From Lachnospiraceae bacterium (GTDB lineage: Bacteria; Bacillota; Clostridia; Lachnospirales; Lachnospiraceae), in NCBI GenBank assembly GCA_014804615.1, contig JAAUZL010000008.1, positions 295,502 through 328,881 of the forward strand: a stretch of DNA of 33,380 nucleotides, read 5' to 3'. Position numbers and translations under genes: made by a program. The notes below the pieces were generated by a model that saw only the letters and a list, made by a program, of their open reading frames with translations, had not been told where the DNA came from and did not search any database. This document shows positions 6,651-14,956 of this stretch, in pieces (position 1 is the stretch's first letter; every line of letters starts with the position of its first letter).

Positions 6651-7955
6651 TCATCTGTATTTTAATGTGTTCCATTGTTCGCGAAGCGCATTCCACTCAG
6701 CCATTTCATTCCGCTGCTGATTTTGTCGTTCGTAATCTGTTCCCGTAAACAGTTGATTCAACACTTCCATATACTGCCGCTCATATTCGTCCACCGCATT
6801 CAACATAACGGTATCCAGTTTTAAAGAGAGTCCGTTTTCCTGCTCAAAGCGGGACAGTTCTGTCTTTAGGTACTCCCCGCATCTTTTGCAGATCTGATGA
6901 TTGCACCATTGTTTGAGTATTTTAAGATAAGCAATATACAACAGGACAATCACCAACAAAACCAAACCGAGAAACGCGCCCAGACTGACAAGTAACGTGC
7001 GGATAAAGCTGACAACTGACTTTACAATACCTGGGGACGCTTCCTTGATAACCTTTTCCCCAAATTCCTGAGCAATATCCTTCATAACAGCATTATCAGT
7101 AGTCTCTTCGATTCGTTCCGTTTCCTGTCTACTCTGGCTTTGCTTAACGACAGCTCCCGCCATTAGCAAGCATAACAGAACGATCACCGGCATCCATGAC
7201 AAAAGCTTTCTTTTTCGCTCCAGCTTCCTTACCATTCCTTTTATTGCTTCTTTTGTCTTCTGCCCGAAGGAGGTAATATCATTTCCACCAACATCCGCTG
7301 TCTGCGTTTCTTCCAGTACTCTTTGATCAATTCCTAACCTGCGCGCTTCATATTCCATGTAAAACTTTTCGTTTCCAATTCCCTTTCTGTATCCGCCTAT
7401 ACTTTGAAACATACTTTTCATATGATTCAACATATTCGCATAATTGTTACTGATACTTTGCAGGAGTTCTCGAATCATCTCAATAACATCCCGCTCATAT
7501 GTTGTTCCGGACTGTGAGAAAAATTGCAGATACAAATCCTCATTTTTTAGTTCCTCCAAATGGGCTTTCGTATGGCTAATCTCAAATATCTGCGCATACA
7601 TTTTTTTAATCACAGTATTTTTTCTTTCTCCCATGCCGTCCGCAGATACTGTGTTTTCCGCATGGCATCTGCGCGCCATTTTTTCAAGCTGCGCCTTGAT
7701 ATCTTCTGCGGAGACTTCGTTTTCCGCCCTTTCCTGCATGACAGTCGGTGTGATTTTTCCCTCAATACTTTCCAACAACTCCTCCACACTACGACTGACT
7801 GCAGCCCACTCAGCCTCGCCAGATAGCGCCAGCTTCCTGCATTCCTCCATTTCATCCATGATTCGCATAGGGAATTTTTTCTCGCTTGCATACCGCCCTA
7901 ATTTATCAAGCCACTCTGTTGCTTTTCTTTGTCTTTCGTCCATATCTGCGCCCAT
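6651..7955 (-). CDS. Two-pass membrane protein with coiled coils and a CxxC motif (dynamin operon)
   Basis: A 434-residue protein of no family I recognise. Residues 1-245 are helical and highly charged, with candidate coiled coils. A first membrane helix (LLSWMPVIVLLCLLMAGAVV) is near residue 255, followed by a roughly 55-residue outside loop. A second long hydrophobic stretch (LLVSLGAFLGLVLLVIVLLY) is near 325-350. Just after it comes WCNHQICKRCGEYLK, a cysteine cluster that could bind zinc, then a charged helical tail. ATG 7955 has AGGAG six bases upstream. The gene sits 16 bases after the dynamin stop and 16 bases before the zinc-ribbon start, so the three are one transcription unit. A membrane platform for the GTPase is the simplest inference. 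Confidence 0.75.
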   Translation of the reverse strand: MGADMDERQRKATEWLDKLGRYASEKKFPMRIMDEMEECRKLALSGEAEWAAVSRSVEELLESIEGKITPTVMQERAENEVSAEDIKAQLEKMARRCHAENTVSADGMGERKNTVIKKMYAQIFEISHTKAHLEELKNEDLYLQFFSQSGTTYERDVIEMIRELLQSISNNYANMLNHMKSMFQSIGGYRKGIGNEKFYMEYEARRLGIDQRVLEETQTADVGGNDITSFGQKTKEAIKGMVRKLERKRKLLSWMPVIVLLCLLMAGAVVKQSQSRQETERIEETTDNAVMKDIAQEFGEKVIKEASPGIVKSVVSFIRTLLVSLGAFLGLVLLVIVLLYIAYLKILKQWCNHQICKRCGEYLKTELSRFEQENGLSLKLDTVMLNAVDEYERQYMEVLNQLFTGTDYERQNQQRNEMAEWNALREQWNTLKYR

Positions 7956-7971
7956 AGTCTTCTCCTGTGTT

Positions 7972-9720
7972 TTATATATTTTCTATTTTTAACAGCAATT
8001 CTTCCGCTTCCTGCATTTTCTGTTCCAACAACGGAATTTTTCTCTCATCAATATTTACCGACATACGAAATTCCGCAAAACAATTGTCCACAGAAGTAAG
8101 CTCATTCTCAAAAATTGTGGTAATCTGACTCGTGACTTGTTCAATCATCTCCACTCTGGTATGATTTACCTCCTCCTTGAATTGCTCTATACATTTTTGG
8201 GTCGTCTCCTCCATCTGGTTTGCCGCAAGTGGTGTATATAAATCTTTCGCCAATTTCCTAAGCGCAATGGCCCCAACAATCGTCCCAATTGCAAGCAGGC
8301 ATACCCCAGCAACCGATCCAGCCGTTGCACCCAAAACTGTCGCAAAATATAATCCTACTGCTCCTCCCCCTACCGTTGAAATGGTCTTGCTGTTCCGGAT
8401 TTTATTATCATATTTTTTCCGCTCATTCCAGATCTGCATGAAAAGCGTCTCCGAGGCATCCCGCAGCGTTCGGTATAATTCCCCTGTGGAAACGACCATC
8501 TCTCTCGTCTCATCAGACATCTGTCTGCGGCTGCTGGAAAGCGATCCATAGAACTTATCGTTTAACGCAAGGATGTTTTCTCTGGTGTTAAAATATCCCG
8601 TTGCCTCATTAAAAACAATTTCCAAGTCATGCAAACAGCTTTTAATGGCTTCAATGGTCTTTCGATTGATCGAATCGCTCATCATGGTTCTGTAATTCTC
8701 GTTAACCATATTTAGATACGCTTCAAAGTCTTCCCTTTTTTGAAATCGTTCCTTTATTTTATAAGGATCTAATTTGGAAATAATCTCCCGCTCATAATTA
8801 TCAATATCCTTGTTGATTTCCGCCGCTACTTTACTGATAAAACCGTCCAGAAATTTTTTATGATTCAGCACATATTCATCCAGCGATTGATTTATTTTTT
8901 GCAAAATCTGATAGTCTGCCTCATACTGCTGTCTTCTCAAAGAAAACGAATCCTTCAGCTGAACAATGATTTCCTTCATCTGTGCTACGTTTTCCATCTG
9001 TTTGTTCAATATCGGATTTTTTCCAACTACATTGTCTCTGATATAGGCGCGCACATCATCAATGGCTGTCACTCCCTGTCCGTTGCCGTCCATTTTCATA
9101 CTGACGGAAAAAATAGGGGCAGATATTCCGCTGTCCTGCATATACCTTTTCACTTTTTCTATATTAGTCTGCAGAGCCTCCTGAGAAAGCAGATCGCATT
9201 TTGTGAGAAAAAATATCATTCTTTTCTGTGGGCATCCTTCAAGCACATCCCACAGTCTTGGGCTTCTGATATTTTCCGCACTGAAAACAACAAATACCGC
9301 ACTGCTTCTCTCTATCTGCTCCTTTACCTTTATCTTAGCTTCCGTCGAAAATTGATCGATTCCTTTGGTATCAACAATTGAAATTCCTCTCATGTTATCC
9401 GTTGTTACAAACTTCTTTTGCATTCCACCCGACAAAGGGGTAAGTAGTTCCTGTTCACCCCAGCGATATTCACACATCTCTCCTGCAAAATGATCCGAAA
9501 ATGAAGCCATATCCTGAAACACCGCATTTAAAAGAGTAGTTTTCCCTGCACCCTCATCTCCTAAAATCAGATAGGTTGTGGTATCTGCCATTCTTTTCAG
9601 ATTGTTTTTTACCATTTCCTTTTCTTCTGTCGCATCGCTATCCTGTAACAAAATTTTAAATTCTTCAAATGTTTGATTCAGAATCATATGCTCATTTTTT
9701 TCACATAGTATATTTTGCAT
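7972..9720 (-). CDS. Dynamin-like GTPase
   Basis: A 582-residue large GTPase. G1 is GDEGAGKTT (54-62), G3 is DTKG (117-120) and G4 is TKCD (173-176). A long helical stalk follows. Residues about 450-487 are a glycine/alanine-rich hydrophobic hairpin (VGGGAVGLYFATVLGATAGS and onward) where bacterial dynamin-like proteins carry their membrane paddle. The last 90 residues return as helices. This layout fits bacterial dynamin-like proteins, which bind and remodel membranes on GTP hydrolysis and have been linked to membrane repair, toxin secretion and phage tolerance. The start ATG has CGGAGGA. The gene leads a three-gene operon transcribed away from a small HTH gene. The organism-level role is unknown. 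Confidence 0.88.
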   Translation of the reverse strand: MQNILCEKNEHMILNQTFEEFKILLQDSDATEEKEMVKNNLKRMADTTTYLILGDEGAGKTTLLNAVFQDMASFSDHFAGEMCEYRWGEQELLTPLSGGMQKKFVTTDNMRGISIVDTKGIDQFSTEAKIKVKEQIERSSAVFVVFSAENIRSPRLWDVLEGCPQKRMIFFLTKCDLLSQEALQTNIEKVKRYMQDSGISAPIFSVSMKMDGNGQGVTAIDDVRAYIRDNVVGKNPILNKQMENVAQMKEIIVQLKDSFSLRRQQYEADYQILQKINQSLDEYVLNHKKFLDGFISKVAAEINKDIDNYEREIISKLDPYKIKERFQKREDFEAYLNMVNENYRTMMSDSINRKTIEAIKSCLHDLEIVFNEATGYFNTRENILALNDKFYGSLSSSRRQMSDETREMVVSTGELYRTLRDASETLFMQIWNERKKYDNKIRNSKTISTVGGGAVGLYFATVLGATAGSVAGVCLLAIGTIVGAIALRKLAKDLYTPLAANQMEETTQKCIEQFKEEVNHTRVEMIEQVTSQITTIFENELTSVDNCFAEFRMSVNIDERKIPLLEQKMQEAEELLLKIENI

Positions 9721-9749
9721 GGTTATCCTCCGGATAAAAAATCAAATAT

Positions 9750-9778
9750 ATTATAGCCCGATATCGGGCATTACGCAA
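9750..9778 (-). promoter_or_regulatory. Dynamin operon promoter with a perfect palindrome in its spacer
   Basis: On the minus strand TTGCGT (9778-9773), a 17-base spacer and TATAAT (9755-9750) form a strong promoter. GCCCGATATCGGGC (9756-9769) is a perfect 14-base palindrome and fills the spacer right up to the -10 box. A protein bound there would block RNA polymerase. The divergent HTH gene is the obvious candidate regulator; this is inference. Confidence 0.8.
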
Positions 9779-9862
9779 GACTTTTCTGCACTTTATCCTT
9801 ATATCATACCTTCAACAAACAGCGTGTCTGACAAGGCACAGACAGAAAAGCGGAGGATGGAC

Positions 9863-10075
9863 ATGATTATTTATACAAAGCTTTGGAAAACATTAAAAGA
9901 TCGAAACATTTCACAATACAAACTGATCAATACCTATGGGATCAGTACCGGTCAGCTCGACCGGTTAAGAAAGAACGAAAGCGTAAGCACAAATACGCTG
10001 GATAAGTTATGCGATGTTCTGGACTGTACACTGTATGATATTGCTGAATATATAAAAGGGCCGGAAACAAATTAA
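9863..10075 (+). CDS. Small Cro/CI-type HTH regulator, divergent from the dynamin operon
   Basis: A 70-residue protein consisting of one helix-turn-helix domain (DRNISQYKLINTYGISTGQL) and a short tail ending DVLDCTLYDIAEYI. It resembles the compact YozG-like regulators of Bacillota. ATG 9863 is preceded by CGGAGG with 6-base spacing; an in-frame ATG two codons earlier is too close to that site, and the longer upstream frame is not supported. Its own promoter is not clear. It ends inside a strong terminator hairpin. It probably controls the dynamin operon from the palindrome at 9756-9769. Confidence 0.85.
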   Translation: MIIYTKLWKTLKDRNISQYKLINTYGISTGQLDRLRKNESVSTNTLDKLCDVLDCTLYDIAEYIKGPETN

Positions 10076-10092
10076 TTCTGTTTCCGGCCCTT
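10056..10092. terminator. Terminator of the HTH gene, convergent with pyrC
   Basis: AAGGGCCGGAAACA (10056-10069) pairs perfectly over 14 bases with TGTTTCCGGCCCTT (10079-10092). The HTH stop codon lies in the loop. A T-rich tail follows on the plus strand. It may also serve pyrC from the other side. Confidence 0.85.
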
Positions 10093-10141
10093 CTCATTTC
10101 CTCTGCAAGTGTCACATTTCTGCTTTCGCTTAAAGAATATT

Positions 10142-11425
10142 TCAGTTGCGGTACACAATCTTTCCCCCGCAGATCGTATAGCTGACCACCCCCGGCATCG
10201 TTTCACCAACGAAAGGCGAGTTTGTGGCTTTCGACGCGAAATCCTTCACCACCCACTCTTTCTTCGGATCAAAAACCACCAGATCGGCCGGGCCGCCCTC
10301 TGCCAAATACCCGGCATCCAGATGATACAGTTTCGCCGGAGCAAGACTCATTTTCCCGATCAGCTCCATCAGCGAGAGATATCCCTTGTTCACCAGTTCT
10401 CTGAGTCCCAGCGAAAGGGCAGTCTCCAACCCGATAATGCCGCTTGGCGCCTCAGTGATCGGTTTTGCTTTCTCTTCCGCGCTGTGAGGCGCATGATCCG
10501 TAGCGATCATGTCAATCGTGCCATCCCGCAGCCCCTCTATAATTGCCAGCCGATCCGCCTCTTCTCTGAGCGGCGGATTCATCTTTGCCATCGTGCCATA
10601 TTGAATTGCCGCCTCTTCCGTCAGAGTAAAATGATGGGGGGTTGCCTCCGCGTAAATATGACGGCTCTTTTTCTTCGCCTGCCGCACCAACTCCACGGCC
10701 TCTTTCGTGCTGATATGCTGAATAGACAGGTCAGCTTCCTCCTCCAACGCAATACGCAGATCCCGCTCTACCATAGAGATCTCTGCCTCTCTGGGAGAAC
10801 CGCCGATTCCATAATGGGCTGCCGCTTTACCCGCATTGACACCGTTGTTAGTGATCAGCGATGGATTCTCCTCGTGAAGACTGACCGGTTTGCCGCACTT
10901 TGCCGCCGTTTGCAGAGCCTTCCGCAACAGCGCCTCATCCATAAGCGGTATGCCATCGTCAGTAAACCCTGCCGCCCCCAGCCGGCTCAGTCTCTTCATG
11001 TCCGTCAGCTCTTTTCCCTGGAGGCCCTTGGTCACGTTAGCACAGGTATCAATACGGATCCCTGTCTCTTTTCCCTTATCCAGCACATAGGCAAGCGTCT
11101 CCGGATTATCCACCGCCGGTTTTGTGTTAGCCATCAAAACTACCGAGGTGAAACCGCCCTTCGCCGCCGCGGCCGCCCCCGTATGTATGTCTTCCTTGTG
11201 GGTAAAACCAGGATCCCGGAAATGGACATGCACATCCACCAGTCCTGGCGTTACTGTTTGACCGTGCAAGTCAATCTCTTTGGCAATGCCAAGTGTCTCA
11301 TCCATCGGAGTCCCCTGTGGCACGATTCGACTGATTATCCCATGCTCCGTATCGATTAGAATGTCCCGGTATCCTTCCGCCCCCGATGCGGGGTCTATCA
11401 TATAACCATTTTTTAAATACAACAT
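10142..11425 (-). CDS. pyrC: Dihydroorotase
   Basis: Closes carbamoyl-aspartate to dihydroorotate, the step before PyrD/PyrK. It has 427 residues, normal for the class I enzyme. The metal site is visible as DVHVHFRDPG near residue 61, a histidine in VSLHEENPS, ISTKEAVELV and the HAEATPHHF-like stretch (YAEATPHHFTLTE), and the catalytic IATDHAPHS. An AAGGAAGGA site precedes the ATG. No clear promoter is seen in the 63 bases upstream, so it may be read from the lipoprotein gene. It is separated from pyrKD by about 9 kb of accessory genes in the same orientation. Confidence 0.96.
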   Translation of the reverse strand: MLYLKNGYMIDPASGAEGYRDILIDTEHGIISRIVPQGTPMDETLGIAKEIDLHGQTVTPGLVDVHVHFRDPGFTHKEDIHTGAAAAAKGGFTSVVLMANTKPAVDNPETLAYVLDKGKETGIRIDTCANVTKGLQGKELTDMKRLSRLGAAGFTDDGIPLMDEALLRKALQTAAKCGKPVSLHEENPSLITNNGVNAGKAAAHYGIGGSPREAEISMVERDLRIALEEEADLSIQHISTKEAVELVRQAKKKSRHIYAEATPHHFTLTEEAAIQYGTMAKMNPPLREEADRLAIIEGLRDGTIDMIATDHAPHSAEEKAKPITEAPSGIIGLETALSLGLRELVNKGYLSLMELIGKMSLAPAKLYHLDAGYLAEGGPADLVVFDPKKEWVVKDFASKATNSPFVGETMPGVVSYTICGGKIVYRN

Positions 11426-11488
11426 TCTTTTATCCTTCCTTGTACATTATCTCTGTATCATATCGGGGATATTCACAACACCATTTGT

Positions 11489-11917
11489 CTACTCGAACAC
11501 CACCGGTTTCTCCAAAAATTCCATCTTCACCACCACATAGGGATAGCTTGCCACCTGCTTACTCTTTTCCTCCGGGGAGGGACCGATCAGATTCGTGTCA
11601 ATGTAAATGGCATTCGCCGTCTCATACAGACCGTTGACCGCAATACTGTAGCCGCCCGTCTGCTGTGTCCCATATCCCACACAAATATAGAGAAAGCCCT
11701 GGTCCTCAAATGTCAGTTTAAAGGGATCCTCCTTGCGCTCCTCAATCTTTAAAAGAAGTTCCTGCGGTATATTGTCCTCCGCTATCACCGTGTATTCCAA
11801 ATCCCTGATCTTCTCCAGGGGATCCTGCTTCTGCCCGCAGGCATACACCGCCAAGCATAGCAGACAGACCAGACATGCGCTTAAAAATCTCCTCCGATAC
11901 TCATATATTCTGTTCAT
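11489..11917 (-). CDS. PrcB-like lipoprotein
   Basis: A 142-residue protein with a signal peptide (FLSACLVCLLCLAVYACGQ) ending in a lipobox-like VYAC, so probably lipid-anchored outside the membrane. The C-terminal part (GFLYICVGYGTQQTGGYSIA, later YPYVVVKME) matches the PrcB C-terminal domain, whose signature is a glycine-rich TGGYSI strand followed by a final beta hairpin. PrcB is a protease-complex subunit in some bacteria; in Clostridia these are mostly uncharacterised lipoproteins. GGAGGATAT precedes the ATG. No partner protease is nearby. Tyr in the lipobox is unusual, which slightly weakens the lipoprotein call. Confidence 0.7.
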   Translation of the reverse strand: MNRIYEYRRRFLSACLVCLLCLAVYACGQKQDPLEKIRDLEYTVIAEDNIPQELLLKIEERKEDPFKLTFEDQGFLYICVGYGTQQTGGYSIAVNGLYETANAIYIDTNLIGPSPEEKSKQVASYPYVVVKMEFLEKPVVFE

Positions 11918-11965
11918 ATATCCTCCACATAGTTCTCTTACTATCTAATTTATTATGTGAAGGCA

Positions 11966-11995
11966 TTGTCTATTCCTGTTGGATGGTGATATAAT
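11966..11995 (+). promoter_or_regulatory. Promoter of plsC
   Basis: TTGTCT (11966-11971), an 18-base spacer and a perfect TATAAT (11990-11995), followed by a short leader to the ATG at 12034. Confidence 0.7.
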
Positions 11996-12033
11996 AGTCG
12001 CAAAAGCAAAACAACTACAGAAGGGGTTCCCTC

Positions 12034-12768
12034 ATGATCCGTATCATATTGGTATCTTTATTTGTCATATTATTTTTAATCTGCAGCATTCCGCTCCTGA
12101 TCGTTGAACACTTTATCGGGAAATGGAATATGGATGTAAAAAGCAGAAGCTCTCTCGCTATCGTCAACTGGGCCTTCCGCTGTGTCCTCTTCCTCTCTGG
12201 CGTGACCGTCACCGTTCTGGGCGAGGAAAACGTTCCACAGGATACGCCTGTGCTCTACATCGGCAACCACAGAAGCTACTTTGACATCGTGATGACTTAT
12301 GTGCGTGTCCCCAGACCCACTGGCTATATTGCCAAGAGCGGCATGTTGAAGGTCCCTCTTCTCTCCCACTGGATGAAAAATCTGCACTGTCTTTTTCTTG
12401 ACAGGACGGATATCAAACAGGGAATGAAGACCATCCTGGAGGCTGTCGAAAAGGTGAAATCCGGCATCTCCGTCTGCATTTTCCCGGAGGGCAGCCGCAG
12501 CACGGAACCTGATGTTTTTCTTCCTTTCCACGGCGGGAGCTTTAAAATTGCCGAAAAATCAGGTTGTCCCATCATACCCATGAGTATCAACAACGCCAGC
12601 CAGATCTGGGAGGATCATCTCCCCCGGATTAAAAAGACTCATGTAGTCATTGAGTACGGCAAACCCATTTATATGGCAGAAATGGATAAGACAGAAAAGC
12701 GCCGTATCAGTATAACTGTACAGGAAACCATAAAAGAGATGTACTTTAAAAATAAAGAGCTGGTATAA
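12034..12768 (+). CDS. plsC: 1-acyl-sn-glycerol-3-phosphate acyltransferase
   Basis: Adds the second fatty acyl chain to lysophosphatidate in phospholipid synthesis at the inner membrane face. It has 244 residues, the usual length. A hydrophobic N-terminal segment (residues 1-25) is followed by the catalytic NHRSYFD (HX4D) and the phosphate-binding FPEGSRS, then PIIPMSINNAS. AAGGGG precedes the ATG. It is the only plus-strand gene in this neighbourhood and is closed by a strong terminator. Lysophospholipid acyltransferases share the motifs, so exact substrate is not proven. Confidence 0.92.
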   Translation: MIRIILVSLFVILFLICSIPLLIVEHFIGKWNMDVKSRSSLAIVNWAFRCVLFLSGVTVTVLGEENVPQDTPVLYIGNHRSYFDIVMTYVRVPRPTGYIAKSGMLKVPLLSHWMKNLHCLFLDRTDIKQGMKTILEAVEKVKSGISVCIFPEGSRSTEPDVFLPFHGGSFKIAEKSGCPIIPMSINNASQIWEDHLPRIKKTHVVIEYGKPIYMAEMDKTEKRRISITVQETIKEMYFKNKELV

Positions 12769-12790
12769 AACCTCAGCTCTTTATTTTTTA
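12751..12790. terminator. Bidirectional terminator between plsC and the GH9-like gene
   Basis: AATAAAGAGCTG (12751-12762) pairs perfectly with CAGCTCTTTATT (12774-12785), with TTTTATT after it on the plus side and TTTTTA on the minus side. It ends both convergent genes. Confidence 0.9.
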
Positions 12791-14383
12791 TTCTACGCTC
12801 ACCACCAGCTCATCATCCATAATAGCGGTTAGCAAAAGCAGAAGCTCCGCATTCAGATCCACCTGATTCATAATTCCCAGACTCCCATCAATATCCTGAT
12901 AATTGCGTCCGCCCACACCATCCAGATAAGATATGGAGCTTAAATTCCGTCCCAGCATATAGTGCAGATGATTCTCTAACACAGTTGCATACTCGTGGTT
13001 CGTGATGATATGATCTACCACCGCCAGTCTCGTCATATCCCGTAAGATCCCGGCATGGCCGCCCCGGTTTTCATTTATTTCCACCAAAAGTCTGGAATCC
13101 TTCGATGCATAGGATATCGTCTCCACCTTCCGCATCAGGTCGCTTATCACAGAATTACACAGGTTCATATCTACCTTCTGCTTCGTGGAAAGATACGTTA
13201 CGCACCCCCAGAACACAAAATCATTCTCCACATCCGGCTCCGGATTCTGTGTCAGATAGGACTTGACTACATTGTGATATTGATATCCGCCGGTTGCCCG
13301 ATAAAGTTCTGACGCTGCGAAGAAATACTGCTCCGTTGACACATCCGCCAGGTACTGCTCTGCATAGCGATAGGCTCTGTCCGAAGCTTTCAGACACAAT
13401 GTAGCAAACTCCAGATCATAGCTCTGATAGAGATAACTGAATTTCGCCATGGTAGCCGCATAGTTAATGGTTGCATTCATGGTAATACCGTCTATGTAAA
13501 GAATATATCCAACCGTCTTATTATCCACAGAGCTGACAGAATCATACACGGCGCCGCTTGTGCTATCCTGCATCTTTAAGAGCCAGTCGATCTCATATCT
13601 CACCTCGTCCAGCAGATCAGGAATCCCGTTACCGCTCTCCGGAATCCCCATCTCATCTCCAAAGGCATTCGGGTATAATTCATAGGCGAGAAGCATGGAA
13701 TTGACGCTCTGACATCCCTTGTTTACATCCCGGCTACCAATCTCATCCACATGCCAGCCGCCCGACACATCCCGCTTGATCATCGCCTCGTCCTTCATCT
13801 GCGCTTCTCTGGAATGACAGGCATTGTGCGCGGCTTCTCCCGCCAATTCCGCAGAAAGAGTCACCCCGCAACGATTAACATAGTATTTCTTAAACACCTT
13901 TTGGAAAAGTGCGCTATAAGGATCCTCTGCTATCTCAAACAGGTAGGACTGTCCAATGGATGCCGCCTGAATATAATAGTTCCCAACCGTGTTAAACTCC
14001 GTAAAATCCGCATAGCTGATATACATACCCGAGGCATCGTCATAACCCTTTTGCTCAATCGGCCCGGTATAGACCTCCCGCCCGGTCTTCGCATCCATGA
14101 CGGCAAAGGTCTCCGGCGGCGTTTCTCCGCATATCATCGCTATCTTATTACTTCCCTGCGCATATCCCACCTGATCCACCAGAATGCTCGGCAGACTCTC
14201 CGGCACTTCGTAATCAAACTCCGGAGAAAGCCCCAGACTGGTAAAATCATCCGTTTCCTCTCGTCCCGTCACCGCGTTTCCCTGGAAGTCCTCCATAATG
14301 CCGCAGCCGGTAAACAAGGTTACCATCAGAGTAAAGATCAGAAGAATGCTGGTTATTCTTATAAAACTTTGACTTTTTCGCAT
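12788..14383 (-). CDS. GH9-like lipoprotein with its catalytic residues lost
   Basis: A 531-residue secreted lipoprotein. The signal peptide ends in LFTGC (Cys27). Residues about 65-150 match the N-terminal immunoglobulin-like domain of GH9 cellulases (ILVDQVGY). Residues about 155-525 follow the GH9 (alpha/alpha)6 barrel: DVSGGWH, LLAYELYPNAF, NGIPDLLDEVRYEIDWLLKM, MAKFSYLY, HYMLGRN. The catalytic DAGD is replaced: gap-free alignment gives Val212 and Ile215 where the two aspartates should be. The proton-donor NE near the C-terminus reads NQ (506-507), and the PHHR substrate motif is absent. It therefore looks like a carbohydrate-binding or structural pseudo-enzyme. AAAGGA precedes the ATG, and a good promoter is at 14405-14433. 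Confidence 0.85.
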   Translation of the reverse strand: MRKSQSFIRITSILLIFTLMVTLFTGCGIMEDFQGNAVTGREETDDFTSLGLSPEFDYEVPESLPSILVDQVGYAQGSNKIAMICGETPPETFAVMDAKTGREVYTGPIEQKGYDDASGMYISYADFTEFNTVGNYYIQAASIGQSYLFEIAEDPYSALFQKVFKKYYVNRCGVTLSAELAGEAAHNACHSREAQMKDEAMIKRDVSGGWHVDEIGSRDVNKGCQSVNSMLLAYELYPNAFGDEMGIPESGNGIPDLLDEVRYEIDWLLKMQDSTSGAVYDSVSSVDNKTVGYILYIDGITMNATINYAATMAKFSYLYQSYDLEFATLCLKASDRAYRYAEQYLADVSTEQYFFAASELYRATGGYQYHNVVKSYLTQNPEPDVENDFVFWGCVTYLSTKQKVDMNLCNSVISDLMRKVETISYASKDSRLLVEINENRGGHAGILRDMTRLAVVDHIITNHEYATVLENHLHYMLGRNLSSISYLDGVGGRNYQDIDGSLGIMNQVDLNAELLLLLTAIMDDELVVSVE

Positions 14384-14404
14384 GGCTGATTCCTTTCACG
14401 AACA

Positions 14405-14433
14405 ATTATAAACCACCCGTGCAAAAACTGCAA
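14405..14433 (-). promoter_or_regulatory. Promoter of the GH9-like gene
   Basis: On the minus strand TTGCAG (14433-14428), a 17-base spacer, then a perfect TATAAT (14410-14405), 21 bases before the ATG. Confidence 0.75.
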
Positions 14434-14462
14434 TCGTCCTTGTTTTTTCTTCTAACTCAGCA

Positions 14463-14870
14463 TCACAATCTCAGAAAATATACAATCTTAACATAGTTGT
14501 CCGCATCCCAATTTTCGACAAAATATGGATCATATTCCGAATCATACAAATACATATCGCTCATGGCTCCATACCCACACACAGAAATATGCAAAAGCTT
14601 AGTATTCGAATTATGTGATTCTATATATTCCTTCGCCGCCTCATATCCCTGCTCACATGCCAGTACTTTCTCCCCTTGAATATGCGGCCAGTATACATCG
14701 GAAAATTCCACCCGCGTAGAATATACCGTCACACATCCCTCCGGCAGATTCAGACTGTCAATCTGCCATTTAAATGGTAATTTCCAAAAAAATAAAACCA
14801 ACAATATTATCACTGCAACAGCTATCAGTAAACCCCTTATCACTTGACGGCAGGTTATTCTTCGAATCAT
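14463..14870 (-). CDS. Small single-pass membrane protein of unknown function
   Basis: A 135-residue protein with one N-terminal membrane helix (LLIAVAVIILLVLFFW) and about 100 residues outside. No domain is recognised; the outside part is rich in tyrosine and acidic residues (CGYGAMSDMYLYDSEYDPYF). ATG 14870 is chosen because GGAGGAGAAAGAG precedes it and the promoter at 14921-14949 lies upstream; a longer frame starting at 14975 would overlap that promoter. It stands alone between two promoters. Confidence 0.65.
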   Translation of the reverse strand: MIRRITCRQVIRGLLIAVAVIILLVLFFWKLPFKWQIDSLNLPEGCVTVYSTRVEFSDVYWPHIQGEKVLACEQGYEAAKEYIESHNSNTKLLHISVCGYGAMSDMYLYDSEYDPYFVENWDADNYVKIVYFLRL

Positions 14871-14920
14871 ATCTCTTTCTCCTCCATCAAACGCTTTCGT
14901 TTTATGCGCCTTTCCTGCAC

Positions 14921-14949
14921 ATAATATCACACGAAAGCACGCCGTACAA
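14921..14949 (-). promoter_or_regulatory. Promoter of the small membrane protein
   Basis: On the minus strand TTGTAC (14949-14944), a 17-base spacer and TATTAT (14926-14921). Confidence 0.65.
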
Positions 14950-14956
14950 GACATCA

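Noticed and set aside
9719-9862. N-terminal extension of the small HTH protein
   Set aside because: It would cross the divergent promoter and palindrome; the ATG at 9863 has CGGAGG.
10109-11359. 416-codon open frame opposite pyrC
   Set aside because: It lies wholly antisense to a clear dihydroorotase, has no ribosome site and reads as low-quality Arg/His/Pro-rich sequence.
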